A stretch of DNA of 27,490 bases. Origin: HGM12669 sp048527645. Its GTDB lineage: Bacteria; Bacillota; Clostridia; Oscillospirales; CAG-272. The notes beneath the pieces were generated by a model. The model was given only the letters and a program-made list of their open reading frames with translations, searched no databases and was not told where the DNA came from. Of this stretch, positions 7,547-15,584 are shown in pieces; positions within the stretch are counted from its first letter, which is position 1; the number at the start of each line of letters is the position of its first letter. The position numbers were made by a program, and so were the translations under genes. Location of the stretch: positions 1 to 27,490 of the forward strand of contig DBGFNI010000061.1 of NCBI GenBank assembly GCA_048527645.1, in the 5' to 3' direction.

Positions 7547-8872
7547 TTACAGTCTCCAGTAGAGGTATCCGGCGTTCTCGTATTCTTCGCGGTTGAGCAG
7601 ACCCTTCAGATCCAGCAAGACACGCTGACCGATCCGGAACATCGCGTCCATCTGCGCCCGTGTGATGTCGGAAAACTCCGTGTGCGCAACGGCAAGAACG
7701 ACGGCGTCAAAATTTTTCATTTCCGACGCGTCTGCAAAGGTGACGCCGTACAGGCGCTTTGCCTCGTCGACGTCCGCGACGGGGTCTGTGATGATCGGCT
7801 CAATTCCGTATTCGCGCAGCTCCTGAACAATGTCATATACCTTGCTGTTTCGCGTGTCGGGACAGTTTTCCTTGAAAGTAAAGCCCAAAATAGCGACCCG
7901 CGCGTTTTTCACCGGCTTTTCTGCCTTGATCAGATTTTTCACAATATTTTCCGCCACATATTTGCCCATGTTGTCATTGATGCGCCGGCCAGCCAGAATC
8001 ACCTGGCTGAGATACCCGGTTTGCTCCGCTTTGTAGGTGAGGTAGTACGGGTCCACGCCGATGCAGTGCCCGCCGACCAAACCGGGATAAAACTTGAGGA
8101 AGTTCCATTTTGTTGCGGCGGCGTCCAAAACCGATTTGGTGTCGATTCCCAGCCGGTTGAAGATGATGGACAGCTCATTCATAAAAGCGATGTTGATATC
8201 GCGCTGGCTGTTTTCGATCACCTTTGCCGCTTCTGCAACCTTGATGGTTGCGGCACGGTGCACGCCCGCCCTGACGACGATGCCGTAGACCTTGGCAACG
8301 ATGTCAAGCGTTTGTTCATCCATGCCCGACACGATCTTCACAATGGTTTCCAGTCGGTGCACCTTGTCGCCCGGATTGATGCGCTCGGGCGAATAGCCCA
8401 CCTTGAAATCAACGCCGCATTTCAAGCCGGATTCCCGTTCGAGAATCGGCACGCAGATTTCCTCCGTGACGCCGGGATATACGGTGGACTCATACACGAC
8501 GATGCTGCCGGGCGCCAGATTTCGTCCCAGAATGGTGCTGGCACTTTCCACGGGCGTCAGATCAGGCGTGTGATCCTGGTTGACGGGGGTGGGGACTGCC
8601 ACAATGTGAAATTTTGCTTCCCGCAGCTTCTTTTCGTCAGCGGTGAATTCCACGCTGCAAGTGCGCACTGCCTCGTCCCCGACCTCGCGGGTGGGGTCGA
8701 TGCCCTTTCGGTACAGCGCGATCTTTTCTGCGTTCAGGTCAAATCCAACGACCTTCAACGTTTTGGAAAAAGCGACCGCGATGGGCATGCCGACATACCC
8801 GAGCCCGACCAAAGACAGCTTTTCCTCCCCGTTTCGCAGTTTTTCGTACAATCCGGAAAAATTCGCTCCCAT
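7547..8872 (-). CDS. tviB: Nucleotide-sugar 6-dehydrogenase, TviB/WbpO-like
   Basis: A 441-residue UDP-sugar dehydrogenase that would oxidise C6 of UDP-GlcNAc (or a related UDP-hexose) to the uronic acid with two NAD+. The N-terminal Rossmann loop is VGLGYVGMP (about residues 22-30). The central stretch VYESTVYPGVTEE and YSPERINPGD is typical of the UDP-GlcNAc/ManNAc branch. The catalytic cysteine is Cys270 in GGHCIGVDPYYL, followed by the C-terminal NAD domain with LGFTFKENCPDTRN. The motif set, including KVAEAAKVIENSQRDINIAFMNE, closely resembles TviB. It is the first gene of the leftward operon: a promoter at 8959-8987 gives a leader of about 80 bases, and AGGGG precedes the ATG by about 9 bases. 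It supplies the carboxylate that the downstream ligases could amidate (inference). Confidence 0.92.
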   Translation of the reverse strand: MGANFSGLYEKLRNGEEKLSLVGLGYVGMPIAVAFSKTLKVVGFDLNAEKIALYRKGIDPTREVGDEAVRTCSVEFTADEKKLREAKFHIVAVPTPVNQDHTPDLTPVESASTILGRNLAPGSIVVYESTVYPGVTEEICVPILERESGLKCGVDFKVGYSPERINPGDKVHRLETIVKIVSGMDEQTLDIVAKVYGIVVRAGVHRAATIKVAEAAKVIENSQRDINIAFMNELSIIFNRLGIDTKSVLDAAATKWNFLKFYPGLVGGHCIGVDPYYLTYKAEQTGYLSQVILAGRRINDNMGKYVAENIVKNLIKAEKPVKNARVAILGFTFKENCPDTRNSKVYDIVQELREYGIEPIITDPVADVDEAKRLYGVTFADASEMKNFDAVVLAVAHTEFSDITRAQMDAMFRIGQRVLLDLKGLLNREEYENAGYLYWRL

Positions 8873-8958
8873 ATGATGTTACCCCTGTTTCTGAATGAAT
8901 GTATTTTACGCGGTAATTTTAAAATTTTCAAAATGCAATTTTCCATTTGTCAAACAAT

Positions 8959-8987
8959 ATTTTACCATGTGTTCTTAAATTTGTCAA
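8959..8987 (-). promoter_or_regulatory. Sigma-A promoter of the five-gene leftward operon
   Basis: On the - strand, TTGACA (8987-8982), a 17-base spacer, then TAAAAT (8964-8959). A second TTGACA lies 34 bases downstream (8953-8948) with only a weak -10 (TGAAAA, 17-base spacer), so a secondary start is possible. Confidence 0.8.
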
Positions 8988-9032
8988 TATTTTATCGAAT
9001 GTACACGAAAAAAGTTTTGCCGGTTCGGGGTG

Positions 9033-9061
9033 TTGCAACATGGAAAATATTGTGGTATAAT
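9033..9061 (+). promoter_or_regulatory. Sigma-A promoter directed at the PP2C-like/polA genes
   Basis: TTGCAA (9033-9038), a 17-base spacer, then a perfect TATAAT (9056-9061). It is divergent from the promoter at 8959-8987. Transcription would start at the left edge of the 125-bp repeats and give a leader of more than 400 bases. Confidence 0.78.
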
Positions 9062-9359
9062 AATCACAGAAACCTTGGCTCCGCCAAGGTTTTACGGCAA
9101 TGCCGTCCCGTGCTCCGCCCGGCTGTGATATTGACGGTCTTGCAAAAATGCCCTTGCAAGCAAGCATTTTTGCTGCGTGGTAGAATCATCACAGAAGCCA
9201 AGGCTCCGCCAAGGTTTTACGGCAATGCCGTCCGTGCTTCGCCCGGCTGTGATATTGACGGCCTTGCAAAAATGCCCTTGCGAGCAAGCATTTTTGCTGC
9301 GTGGTAGAATCATCACAGAAATCTTGGCTCTGCCAAGGCTTTACGGCAATGCCGTCCCG
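9062..9359. repeat. 125-bp structured tandem repeat, about 2.4 copies
   Basis: Units begin at about 9063, 9188 and 9312 (periods 125 and 124); the third breaks off after about 47 bases, at TGCCGTCCCG. Unit 1 holds nested inverted repeats: ATCACAG (9063-9069) with CTGTGAT (9123-9129) enclosing AACCTTGG/CCAAGGTT (9071-9078 with 9084-9091) and ACGGC/GCCGT (9094-9098 with 9102-9106). A separate 10-bp stem follows, GCAAAAATGC/GCATTTTTGC (9142-9151 with 9164-9173). In unit 2 the first inner stem is lost because the left arm reads CCAAGG; in unit 3 a shorter form is kept. Short Met-started frames on both strands repeat with the unit and look non-coding. The array occupies the gene-free stretch 8873-9503. 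Confidence 0.85.
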
Positions 9360-9411
9360 CATGTGCAAAATGCGAAAACCGGCAGTTGTCCGAATGGAAA
9401 CGGATGGATCG

Positions 9412-9427
9412 AGCCCTTCGGCGGGCT
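9412..9427 (+). other. Small hairpin in the leader of the PP2C-like gene
   Basis: AGCCC and GGGCT pair around a TTCGGC loop, followed by a short T-run at 9431-9435. It could be a weak attenuator, but the stem is only 5 bp. The rest of 9360-9503 is AT-rich and shows no other structure. Confidence 0.3.
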
Positions 9428-9503
9428 GCATTTTTACGGAAAAACAAATTCTGAACAGAAGATTCAAACAGAAGAAATTTATATTGAAATTTGGAGAAAA
9501 AAT

Positions 9504-10751
9504 ATGATGAAATTTACAGCGGCAGGGGCGAGTCGGCAGGATTCATTTCAGCGTGTGATTTCCGACCGCTTGTATTTCAACGGGAGTTGCACCGCGGGCA
9601 ACGGCATGGAAAACGGAGAGCTGGTACGCTTTCAGGGGAAAACGGCTGATCAGCCGATTTTTGCGATGTTTTCGGGGACGGATCGGGAGCATCCTTCCGC
9701 ACAGATGACGGAAACGTGCCTGGAGACCTTCGCCAACCATTTTGACACGGCGCGCGTGGATGACGACACGCTGAAAAGCGCCTATCAGAAAATGGCGCGC
9801 AGCGCATGGCTGCTGCCCGGTGCGCAGGAGAGCGAGAGCGCCGCGGTGATGACAATCGGCTTTTTGGAAAACGAGATGATCACCGTCGCCGCTGTGGGCG
9901 ACGGTGCTCTGCTGCGCATCCGCGGCGGCAAGCACGACGTGCTGTACGGACCTGACACGGCGGTGGACGCGCTGTCGGCGCAGGCAGAGGGGCAGGCAGA
10001 ACCGTTTTTGCTCTCGCAGGAGGCGGTTGCGGGCGACATTTATGTGATGTGCTCCGGTGCAGTGACAGAGGCGCTGGCGCCCGCGGCAGTGGTGCGCTGT
10101 GTGCGCGACTGCAAAAATGTGCAGCAGATGCTGGCGGCGATTTTAGACGCCGCACAGAGCACCGGCGTGCAGGGGGATCTTACGGCGGCGGTGTTCCGCG
10201 TAGAGGGAAAGCCTGCCGTGCCGGGCGTTGTGCCGGGACTGGATATGAAGAAAAAGCTGTGGATACTCGGCGGAATCGTCGCGGTTGCGGCGGCGCTGAT
10301 TATCACGCTGGTGATTCTTTTCAGCACAAGAGGCAAGGCGACGGCGATCACTGTGGAAAACCGTGCCGCCATTGAGGTGATGCGGGTCGGGGAATCCGTC
10401 ACGGTTCAGATCAGCCCCGACGATCTGGAATATACCTGTCTGGGACTGGGCGATCTGTTGTCCTATGATGCAAAAACCAAGACGCTGACCGCGCTCAAGG
10501 AGGGCTCTGCCACCATCACGTTCAAGGCGCCGGACGGCAGCATGACCTCAATTGATGTGCTGATCAGCAGCGCCGGAGAAAAGGAAACCGAAAAGACCAC
10601 AACCAAACAAACGGAAAAAACGCGCGTCAGCCATACGGAAAAGACAAAACAGACCGATCTGACCCGTCAGACCGAGAAAACAACCGAGAAAACAACCGAA
10701 AAGACACCGGTGCAGACAACGCAGACGCACGAAATCAACGACGGATACTGA
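9504..10751 (+). CDS. Degenerate PP2C-like membrane protein with Ig-like domain
   Basis: A 415-residue protein in three parts. Residues about 1-240 follow the PP2C phosphatase pattern: RQDSF near the N-terminus, PIFAMFSGTD where family members have a DGMGG loop, VAAVGDGALLRIRGGK, GDIYVMCSGAVTEAL and GDLTAAVFRVE. Metal-binding aspartates expected in the DG and SDG motifs are replaced (SG and SGA), so catalysis is doubtful. One membrane segment lies at about 251-274, then a BIG2/Ig-like domain (about 278-358, ending ALKEGSATITF), then a tail of TEKT-type repeats. The topology would place the PP2C part inside and the Ig part outside the cell. The ATG at 9504 has GGAG 9 bases upstream; earlier in-frame codons run through the 125-bp repeats and are rejected. 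polA follows after 20 bases. Confidence 0.7.
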   Translation: MMKFTAAGASRQDSFQRVISDRLYFNGSCTAGNGMENGELVRFQGKTADQPIFAMFSGTDREHPSAQMTETCLETFANHFDTARVDDDTLKSAYQKMARSAWLLPGAQESESAAVMTIGFLENEMITVAAVGDGALLRIRGGKHDVLYGPDTAVDALSAQAEGQAEPFLLSQEAVAGDIYVMCSGAVTEALAPAAVVRCVRDCKNVQQMLAAILDAAQSTGVQGDLTAAVFRVEGKPAVPGVVPGLDMKKKLWILGGIVAVAAALIITLVILFSTRGKATAITVENRAAIEVMRVGESVTVQISPDDLEYTCLGLGDLLSYDAKTKTLTALKEGSATITFKAPDGSMTSIDVLISSAGEKETEKTTTKQTEKTRVSHTEKTKQTDLTRQTEKTTEKTTEKTPVQTTQTHEINDGY

Positions 10752-10771
10752 TACAGAGAAACGGTTGAAAC

Positions 10772-13318
10772 ATGACGATGAGCGAAGAAAAACAGAACGG
10801 CAAAACGCTGCTGTGCGTAGACGGAAACAGTATTCTGAACCGCGCTTTTTACGGAATCCGTCCGCTGACGACGCGCACGGGCATTCCGACCAACGCGGTA
10901 TACGGCTTTGTGAACATCCTGTCCCGGCAGTTGCAGACGCTGCACCCGGACTATTTGGTTTGCGCGTTTGACTTAAAAGAGCCGACCTTCCGGCACAAGG
11001 CGTATGACGCGTACAAGGCAGGACGGCATGAGACGCCGCCGGAGCTTTTGGCGCAGTTTGGGTATGCCAAGGACTGCGCGCGCGCCATGGGCTTTCATGT
11101 TTTGGAGCTTGTGGGATATGAGGCGGACGATATTTTGGGCACTTGTGCCGCGATGGCAAACCAGCGCGGGGTGCACGCCTATTTGCTGACCGGCGACAGG
11201 GATGCGCTGCAGCTGATCAGCGATGATACAACGGTTTTACTTGCGACCAACCGGGAAAACATTCCGTTTACACCGGAGAAATTTTATGAGGTATACGGGA
11301 TTTCACCCGCGCAGTTTGTCGATGTCAAGGCGCTGATGGGGGATGCCTCCGATCATATCCCCGGGGTGCGGGGCATCGGCGAAAAAACGGCGCTGAAGCT
11401 GATCGCGCAGTACGGGGATTTGGAGCATCTGTATCAGGATCTGGAGCAGAAGGACATCGCCAAGGGCGTGAAGGAAAAGCTGAAAAGCGGGGAAGAGGAC
11501 GCCGGCTTTTCCAAGTTTTTGGCGACCATTGTGCGGGATGCACCGCTCGGACAGACCCTGGAGCAGCTGCAAACGCCCGGACCGGATCGGGAAAATCTGC
11601 GCCGGCTTTTTGTTGAATTGGAGTTCTCCAAGTTTTTGCAGCAATTTGATCCGGACGGGAGCGGCGCGACGGAGCAGTCCGATGCGGCGCAGGCGCTTAC
11701 GCTGCCGCAGCGCACCGTGCTGTTTTCCGATTTGCCCGCCGCAGGGATGCTGTCCTATGTCGGGGACGGTGCGGACGGGCTGCTATGTGACGGCGAGACG
11801 GTTTTTCGCGTAGAAAAGATCACGGCGGAACAGATCAACGCATTGCTGCCGCGCCTGGCGGTATATGACAGCAAGGCGCTGTATCATGTGCTGGCAGATC
11901 AGGGCGTGCAGCCGGAGGCGGTGCAAAACGCAGCCTTTGACGTCATGCTCGGCGCGTATTGCTTGCAGCCGGGCGAAAAATATGATTTGGAAAAGCTGTT
12001 TTTGCAGTATTTGCATGCCGATCTGACAAATCCCGCGCCGCCCCAACAGGCAGCGGGGCTGTATCGGCTGACCGAGGTAATCGCACAACGCTTGGAGCAG
12101 ACGGAAACGCAGCGGCTGTATCAAACGGTGGAGCTACCGCTTTCCAAAGTGCTGTTTCAGATGGAGTGCTCCGGCTTTTGCATTGATCTGGCGGGGCTGA
12201 AACAGTTCGGCGATATGCTGGGAGAGCAATGCGAGGCGTATTCCGCGCGGATTTATCTTGCGGCGGGTAGAACCTTTAACATCAATTCGCCAAAGCAGCT
12301 GGGCGAGGTTCTGTTTGACGAGCTGCAGCTGCCCTGCCCGACGAAAAAAAGATCGACGGGAGCGGAGGTGCTGGAGAAGCTCCGGCCGTATCATCCCATC
12401 ATCGGCGACATCCTCGAATACCGGCAGGTCATGAAGCTGAAAAGCACTTATGCAGACGGTCTTTTGAAGGTGGCGGATGAAACCGGCCGGGTACACACGA
12501 CCTTTCAGCAGGCGGTGACGGCGACCGGCAGGCTTTCCTCTACCGAGCCCAATTTGCAGAACATTCCGATCCGCACGGAGCTGGGACGGGAGATGCGCCG
12601 CTTTTTCGTGACGCGCGGTCCCGAATATGTGCTGGTTGACGCGGATTATTCACAGATTGAGTTGCGTCTGCTTGCGGCAATTTCAGGTGATGAAAATATG
12701 ATCGCCGCCTTTCGGCAGAAAACGGATATTCACACATTAACCGCGTCTGAGGTGTTCGGCGTTGCGCCGGAGCAGGTCACGCCGCAGCTGCGCAGCCGCG
12801 CAAAAGCGGTCAATTTCGGCATTGTATACGGCATCGGCGACTATTCTCTGGCGGTGGATATCGGCGTGAGCAAAAAAGAGGCGGGCGCCTATATCGCATC
12901 CTATCTTGCCACCTATCCGGGGGTTGCCGCTTATCTGAAGGAGGTTGTGGCGCAGGCGCGGAAGGACGGCTATGTCACAACGGTGTTCGGGCGGCGACGG
13001 TATATCCCCGAGCTTTCTTCGCAAAAGAAGATGGAGCAGGCGTTCGGAGAGCGTGTCGCGATGAACAGCCCGATTCAGGGGAGTGCGGCGGATATTATCA
13101 AGCTGGCGATGATTCATATCTCTGAAAAACTGAAGCAAAGCGGTCTGGACGCCCGGCTGATTTTGCAGGTGCATGACGAGCTTTTGGTGGAATGCCGACG
13201 GGATCAGGCACAGCAGGTGCGGGCGCTGCTAAAGGAGGAAATGGAGCACACCGTGTCGTTGCCGGTGGAACTGACCGTGGACGTGCAGTCCGGCGATAAC
13301 TGGTTTGAGGGACACTGA
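10772..13318 (+). CDS. polA: DNA polymerase I
   Basis: An 848-residue family A polymerase that removes RNA primers and fills gaps in replication and repair. The 5'-nuclease domain (about 1-290) has VDGNSILNRAFYG, YEADDILGT, LLTGDRDALQL and GDASDHIPGVRGIGEKTA. The middle region (about 300-465) is a 3'-5' exonuclease fold without the DxE and other metal-binding acidic residues, so proofreading is very likely absent, as in Bacillus-type enzymes. The polymerase domain carries motif A DYSQIELR (Asp625), the O-helix motif RSRAKAVNFGIVYGIG, and motif C QVHDELL (Asp802). The length is normal. The ATG at 10772 has only a weak ribosome site, and ATG 10778 is an alternative. It lies in the same direction between the PP2C-like gene and the PhoP-type regulator. 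Confidence 0.97.
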   Translation: MTMSEEKQNGKTLLCVDGNSILNRAFYGIRPLTTRTGIPTNAVYGFVNILSRQLQTLHPDYLVCAFDLKEPTFRHKAYDAYKAGRHETPPELLAQFGYAKDCARAMGFHVLELVGYEADDILGTCAAMANQRGVHAYLLTGDRDALQLISDDTTVLLATNRENIPFTPEKFYEVYGISPAQFVDVKALMGDASDHIPGVRGIGEKTALKLIAQYGDLEHLYQDLEQKDIAKGVKEKLKSGEEDAGFSKFLATIVRDAPLGQTLEQLQTPGPDRENLRRLFVELEFSKFLQQFDPDGSGATEQSDAAQALTLPQRTVLFSDLPAAGMLSYVGDGADGLLCDGETVFRVEKITAEQINALLPRLAVYDSKALYHVLADQGVQPEAVQNAAFDVMLGAYCLQPGEKYDLEKLFLQYLHADLTNPAPPQQAAGLYRLTEVIAQRLEQTETQRLYQTVELPLSKVLFQMECSGFCIDLAGLKQFGDMLGEQCEAYSARIYLAAGRTFNINSPKQLGEVLFDELQLPCPTKKRSTGAEVLEKLRPYHPIIGDILEYRQVMKLKSTYADGLLKVADETGRVHTTFQQAVTATGRLSSTEPNLQNIPIRTELGREMRRFFVTRGPEYVLVDADYSQIELRLLAAISGDENMIAAFRQKTDIHTLTASEVFGVAPEQVTPQLRSRAKAVNFGIVYGIGDYSLAVDIGVSKKEAGAYIASYLATYPGVAAYLKEVVAQARKDGYVTTVFGRRRYIPELSSQKKMEQAFGERVAMNSPIQGSAADIIKLAMIHISEKLKQSGLDARLILQVHDELLVECRRDQAQQVRALLKEEMEHTVSLPVELTVDVQSGDNWFEGH

Positions 13319-13359
13319 TAAAACGGACAACGTATTTCAATACAAAGGAGATAGTTTTC

Positions 13360-14043
13360 ATGATCTATTTGGTTGAAGATGATGACAATATCCGCGAGCT
13401 TGTGGTCTATACCCTGTGTTCTACGGGGCTGCAGGCGCAGGGCTTTGCAGAACCGGCGTCGTTCCGCGCGGCGCTGGCGAAGGAACTGCCGGAGTTGATC
13501 CTTCTGGATATCATGCTGCCCGGAGAGGACGGGCTCTCCATTCTCAAGCGGCTCAAGTCAGACAGCCGCACTGCCGGCATTCCGGTCATTTTGCTGACGG
13601 CAAAGGATTCTGAAATGGATAAGGTTCGCGGCTTTGACTGCGGCGCGGACGATTACATTCCCAAGCCCTTTGGCATGATGGAGCTGGTTGCGCGCGTGAA
13701 GGCGCGCTTGCGCGGCAGGGACAAGAAGGGCACGGGGCAGACGGCGGAATATCGGTTGGACGGCTTGTATGTCTGTCCGGCAACGCACACGGTGAAGGTG
13801 AACGATCAGCCGGTTTCGCTGACGCTCAAGGAATTTGAACTGCTGTGCATGCTGCTGGAAAATCAGCGCATCGTGCTGACCCGCGATCAGATACTGAATC
13901 AGATCTGGGGCTATTCCTTTGACGGAGAGAGCCGCACGGTGGACGTGCACGTCCGCACGCTGCGCCAGAAGCTGGGCGATGCGGGTGAACTGGTGGAGAC
14001 CGTGCGCGGCGTCGGATACCGTATCCGCGGGCATGAGAACTGA
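13360..14043 (+). CDS. phoP: Response regulator, OmpR/PhoB family (PhoP-like)
   Basis: A 227-residue two-component regulator. The receiver domain has acidic residues Glu6-Asp7-Asp8, the phosphorylated Asp50 in LLDIMLPGEDG, Thr80 and Lys102 in DYIPKPF. The winged-helix DNA-binding domain (about 125-225) shows LTLKEFELLCMLLENQ, WGYSFDGESRTVDVHVRTLRQKLG and VETVRGVGYRI. AAAGGAG lies 9 bases before the ATG. The kinase gene follows after 133 bases. In Bacillus subtilis phoP-phoR is next to polA, and the same association here, in the opposite order, supports a phosphate-response role. I cannot see Pho boxes in the window. Confidence 0.93.
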   Translation: MIYLVEDDDNIRELVVYTLCSTGLQAQGFAEPASFRAALAKELPELILLDIMLPGEDGLSILKRLKSDSRTAGIPVILLTAKDSEMDKVRGFDCGADDYIPKPFGMMELVARVKARLRGRDKKGTGQTAEYRLDGLYVCPATHTVKVNDQPVSLTLKEFELLCMLLENQRIVLTRDQILNQIWGYSFDGESRTVDVHVRTLRQKLGDAGELVETVRGVGYRIRGHEN

Positions 14044-14147
14044 AACCGAAACATAAAATAAACCGGAGCCGGAGCGAAACGCCGCCCGGAATGAGCTGGT
14101 GCGGCGTGTGATTTTTTCCGTCGTCGGCGCCGCCTTATCATATTTTG

Positions 14148-14163
14148 CCGCCGCAGGCGGCGG
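14148..14163 (+). promoter_or_regulatory. GC-rich hairpin just before the kinase ribosome site
   Basis: CCGCCG (14148-14153) and CGGCGG (14158-14163) can pair around CAGG. The stem ends two bases before ACGGAG, the ribosome site of the kinase gene. It may limit kinase translation relative to the regulator, but this is inference from position only. Confidence 0.4.
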
Positions 14164-14176
14164 AACGGAGTTTGCC

Positions 14177-15541
14177 ATGCGGAAAAAAACGCCCGGAAAA
14201 ATGCGGAATAAAATCTTTCTGTCTGCGGTGACAGTGGCACTGGCGGTTTTGCTGGTTTCGGTTGCGGTGATTGCCGGCGTGCTGATCGGCGACAACGTGC
14301 AGCAGGCGCGGCAGAGCCTGGAACGCGACGCCGAGCTGATGGCGCAGGTATACAATGAGGATCCGGCTTTGCTGGACGGATGCATTTCGACCGCTACGCC
14401 GCAGCGTGTCACGCTGATCGCACCGGACGGAACGGTTTTATATGACAGCCATGCCGATGCTGCGCAGATGGAAAACCACGCAGAGCGCAAGGAGGTGCGG
14501 CAGGCGCTGGAGAAGGGACACGGATATACCCAGCGGTATTCCGGCGTTTTGGGAGAAAAAACCTCTTATGCGGCGATTTTGCTGCGTGACGGAAATGTGC
14601 TGCGAATCAGCGAAAAGCATCTTTCCGGCTTTACCATGGCGATGCATTTGCTTTGGCCGCTGCTGCTGATCTTGCTGGGGGGCGGCGCGTTTGCCTTTCT
14701 TTTGTCCTTCCGCCTGTCCAAAACGATTACAACGCCGATCAACCGCATTGATCCGGAGCAGCCGGAAGAGGCGCAGGTATACGAGGAGCTCTCGCCGCTG
14801 ATCGATCGGATCAGCGAGCAGAACCGACAGATTGCCGCGCAGATGGAGACGCTGAAGGCAGAGCATGAAAAGCAGGATTCCACCCGGCGTGAATTTACTG
14901 CCAATGTATCACACGAGCTGAAAACGCCTCTGACCTCCATTTCCGGCTATGCGGAGATCATCCGCAACGGACTGGTGCGCCAGGAGGATATTCCGCGCTT
15001 TGCACAGAAGATCTATGACGAGTCCCAGCGACTGATCGATCTGGTGTCGGATATTATCAATCTTTCCCAGCTGGACGGACAGCAGATTCCGCAGCAGCCG
15101 GAGGACATTGATTTGTACGAACTGTGCCGCGAGGTGCTCTCTCACCTGGAGTTGGCGGCGCAGGAGCATCATCTGACGCTTTCTTTGCAGGGGGAGCATC
15201 TGCATATTACGGCGCCGCGGAAAATCGCGGAGGAAATGATCTTTAATATTTGCGATAACGCCGTGAAATACAACAAGCCTGACGGCAAGGTCGAGCTGCT
15301 GTTGCGGCAGTGTGTGGACGGCGTGGAGCTGACGGTGCGCGATACGGGAATCGGCATTGCGAAGGAGGATTTGGAGCACATTTTTGAGCGTTTTTACCGT
15401 GCGGATAAAAGCCATTCCAAGGAAATCGGCGGAACGGGACTCGGCTTGTCCATTGTGAAGCACGGCGCGCTGCTCCTGAACGCGAAGGTGCTGGTGGACA
15501 GCAAGGTCGGGGAGGGCACCTCGGTCAGCGTGCTGTTCTGA
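14177..15541 (+). CDS. phoR: Sensor histidine kinase, PhoR-like
   Basis: A 454-residue membrane kinase partner of the preceding regulator. Membrane segments are at about residues 14-36 and 157-180. The extracytoplasmic part between them has the PhoR-type pattern VTLIAPDGTVLYDS, MENHAERKEVRQAL and YAAILLRDG. The dimerisation domain has the phosphorylated His246 in NVSHELKTPLTS. The ATPase domain has the N box (NICDNAVKYN), RDTGIGI, IFERFYRADKS and GGTGLGLSIVKHG. No PAS domain is evident between membrane segment 2 and the dimerisation domain. The frame is open from a GTG at 14099, but ATG 14177 has GGAG 6 bases upstream and begins right before a basic membrane-anchor sequence, so it is chosen. 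Confidence 0.93.
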   Translation: MRKKTPGKMRNKIFLSAVTVALAVLLVSVAVIAGVLIGDNVQQARQSLERDAELMAQVYNEDPALLDGCISTATPQRVTLIAPDGTVLYDSHADAAQMENHAERKEVRQALEKGHGYTQRYSGVLGEKTSYAAILLRDGNVLRISEKHLSGFTMAMHLLWPLLLILLGGGAFAFLLSFRLSKTITTPINRIDPEQPEEAQVYEELSPLIDRISEQNRQIAAQMETLKAEHEKQDSTRREFTANVSHELKTPLTSISGYAEIIRNGLVRQEDIPRFAQKIYDESQRLIDLVSDIINLSQLDGQQIPQQPEDIDLYELCREVLSHLELAAQEHHLTLSLQGEHLHITAPRKIAEEMIFNICDNAVKYNKPDGKVELLLRQCVDGVELTVRDTGIGIAKEDLEHIFERFYRADKSHSKEIGGTGLGLSIVKHGALLLNAKVLVDSKVGEGTSVSVLF

Positions 15542-15548
15542 TCAGACA

Positions 15549-15575
15549 GCCGGCGCGCCGTGCCGGCAGAATTTT
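15549..15575 (+). terminator. Possible weak terminator after phoR
   Basis: GCCGGC (15549-15554) can pair with GCCGGC (15562-15567) around a 7-base loop, followed by AGAATTTT. The T-run is short, so termination may be partial. Confidence 0.45.
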
Positions 15576-15584
15576 CGTGCGCGG

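Noticed and set aside
7475..9307. 610-codon open frame on the + strand
   Set aside because: Antisense to the nucleotide-sugar dehydrogenase and running through both promoters and the 125-bp repeats; composition is not protein-like.
9062..9359. Short repeated frames on both strands within the 125-bp units
   Set aside because: They recur with the repeat, have no ribosome sites and contain hairpin-forming sequence, so they are better explained as a structured non-coding repeat. It is also not a CRISPR array, because there are no short equal repeats with unique spacers.
14099..14176. GTG 14099 as start of the histidine kinase
   Set aside because: No ribosome site precedes it, it would add a non-conserved stretch encoding the hairpin region, and ATG 14177 has GGAG at good spacing.
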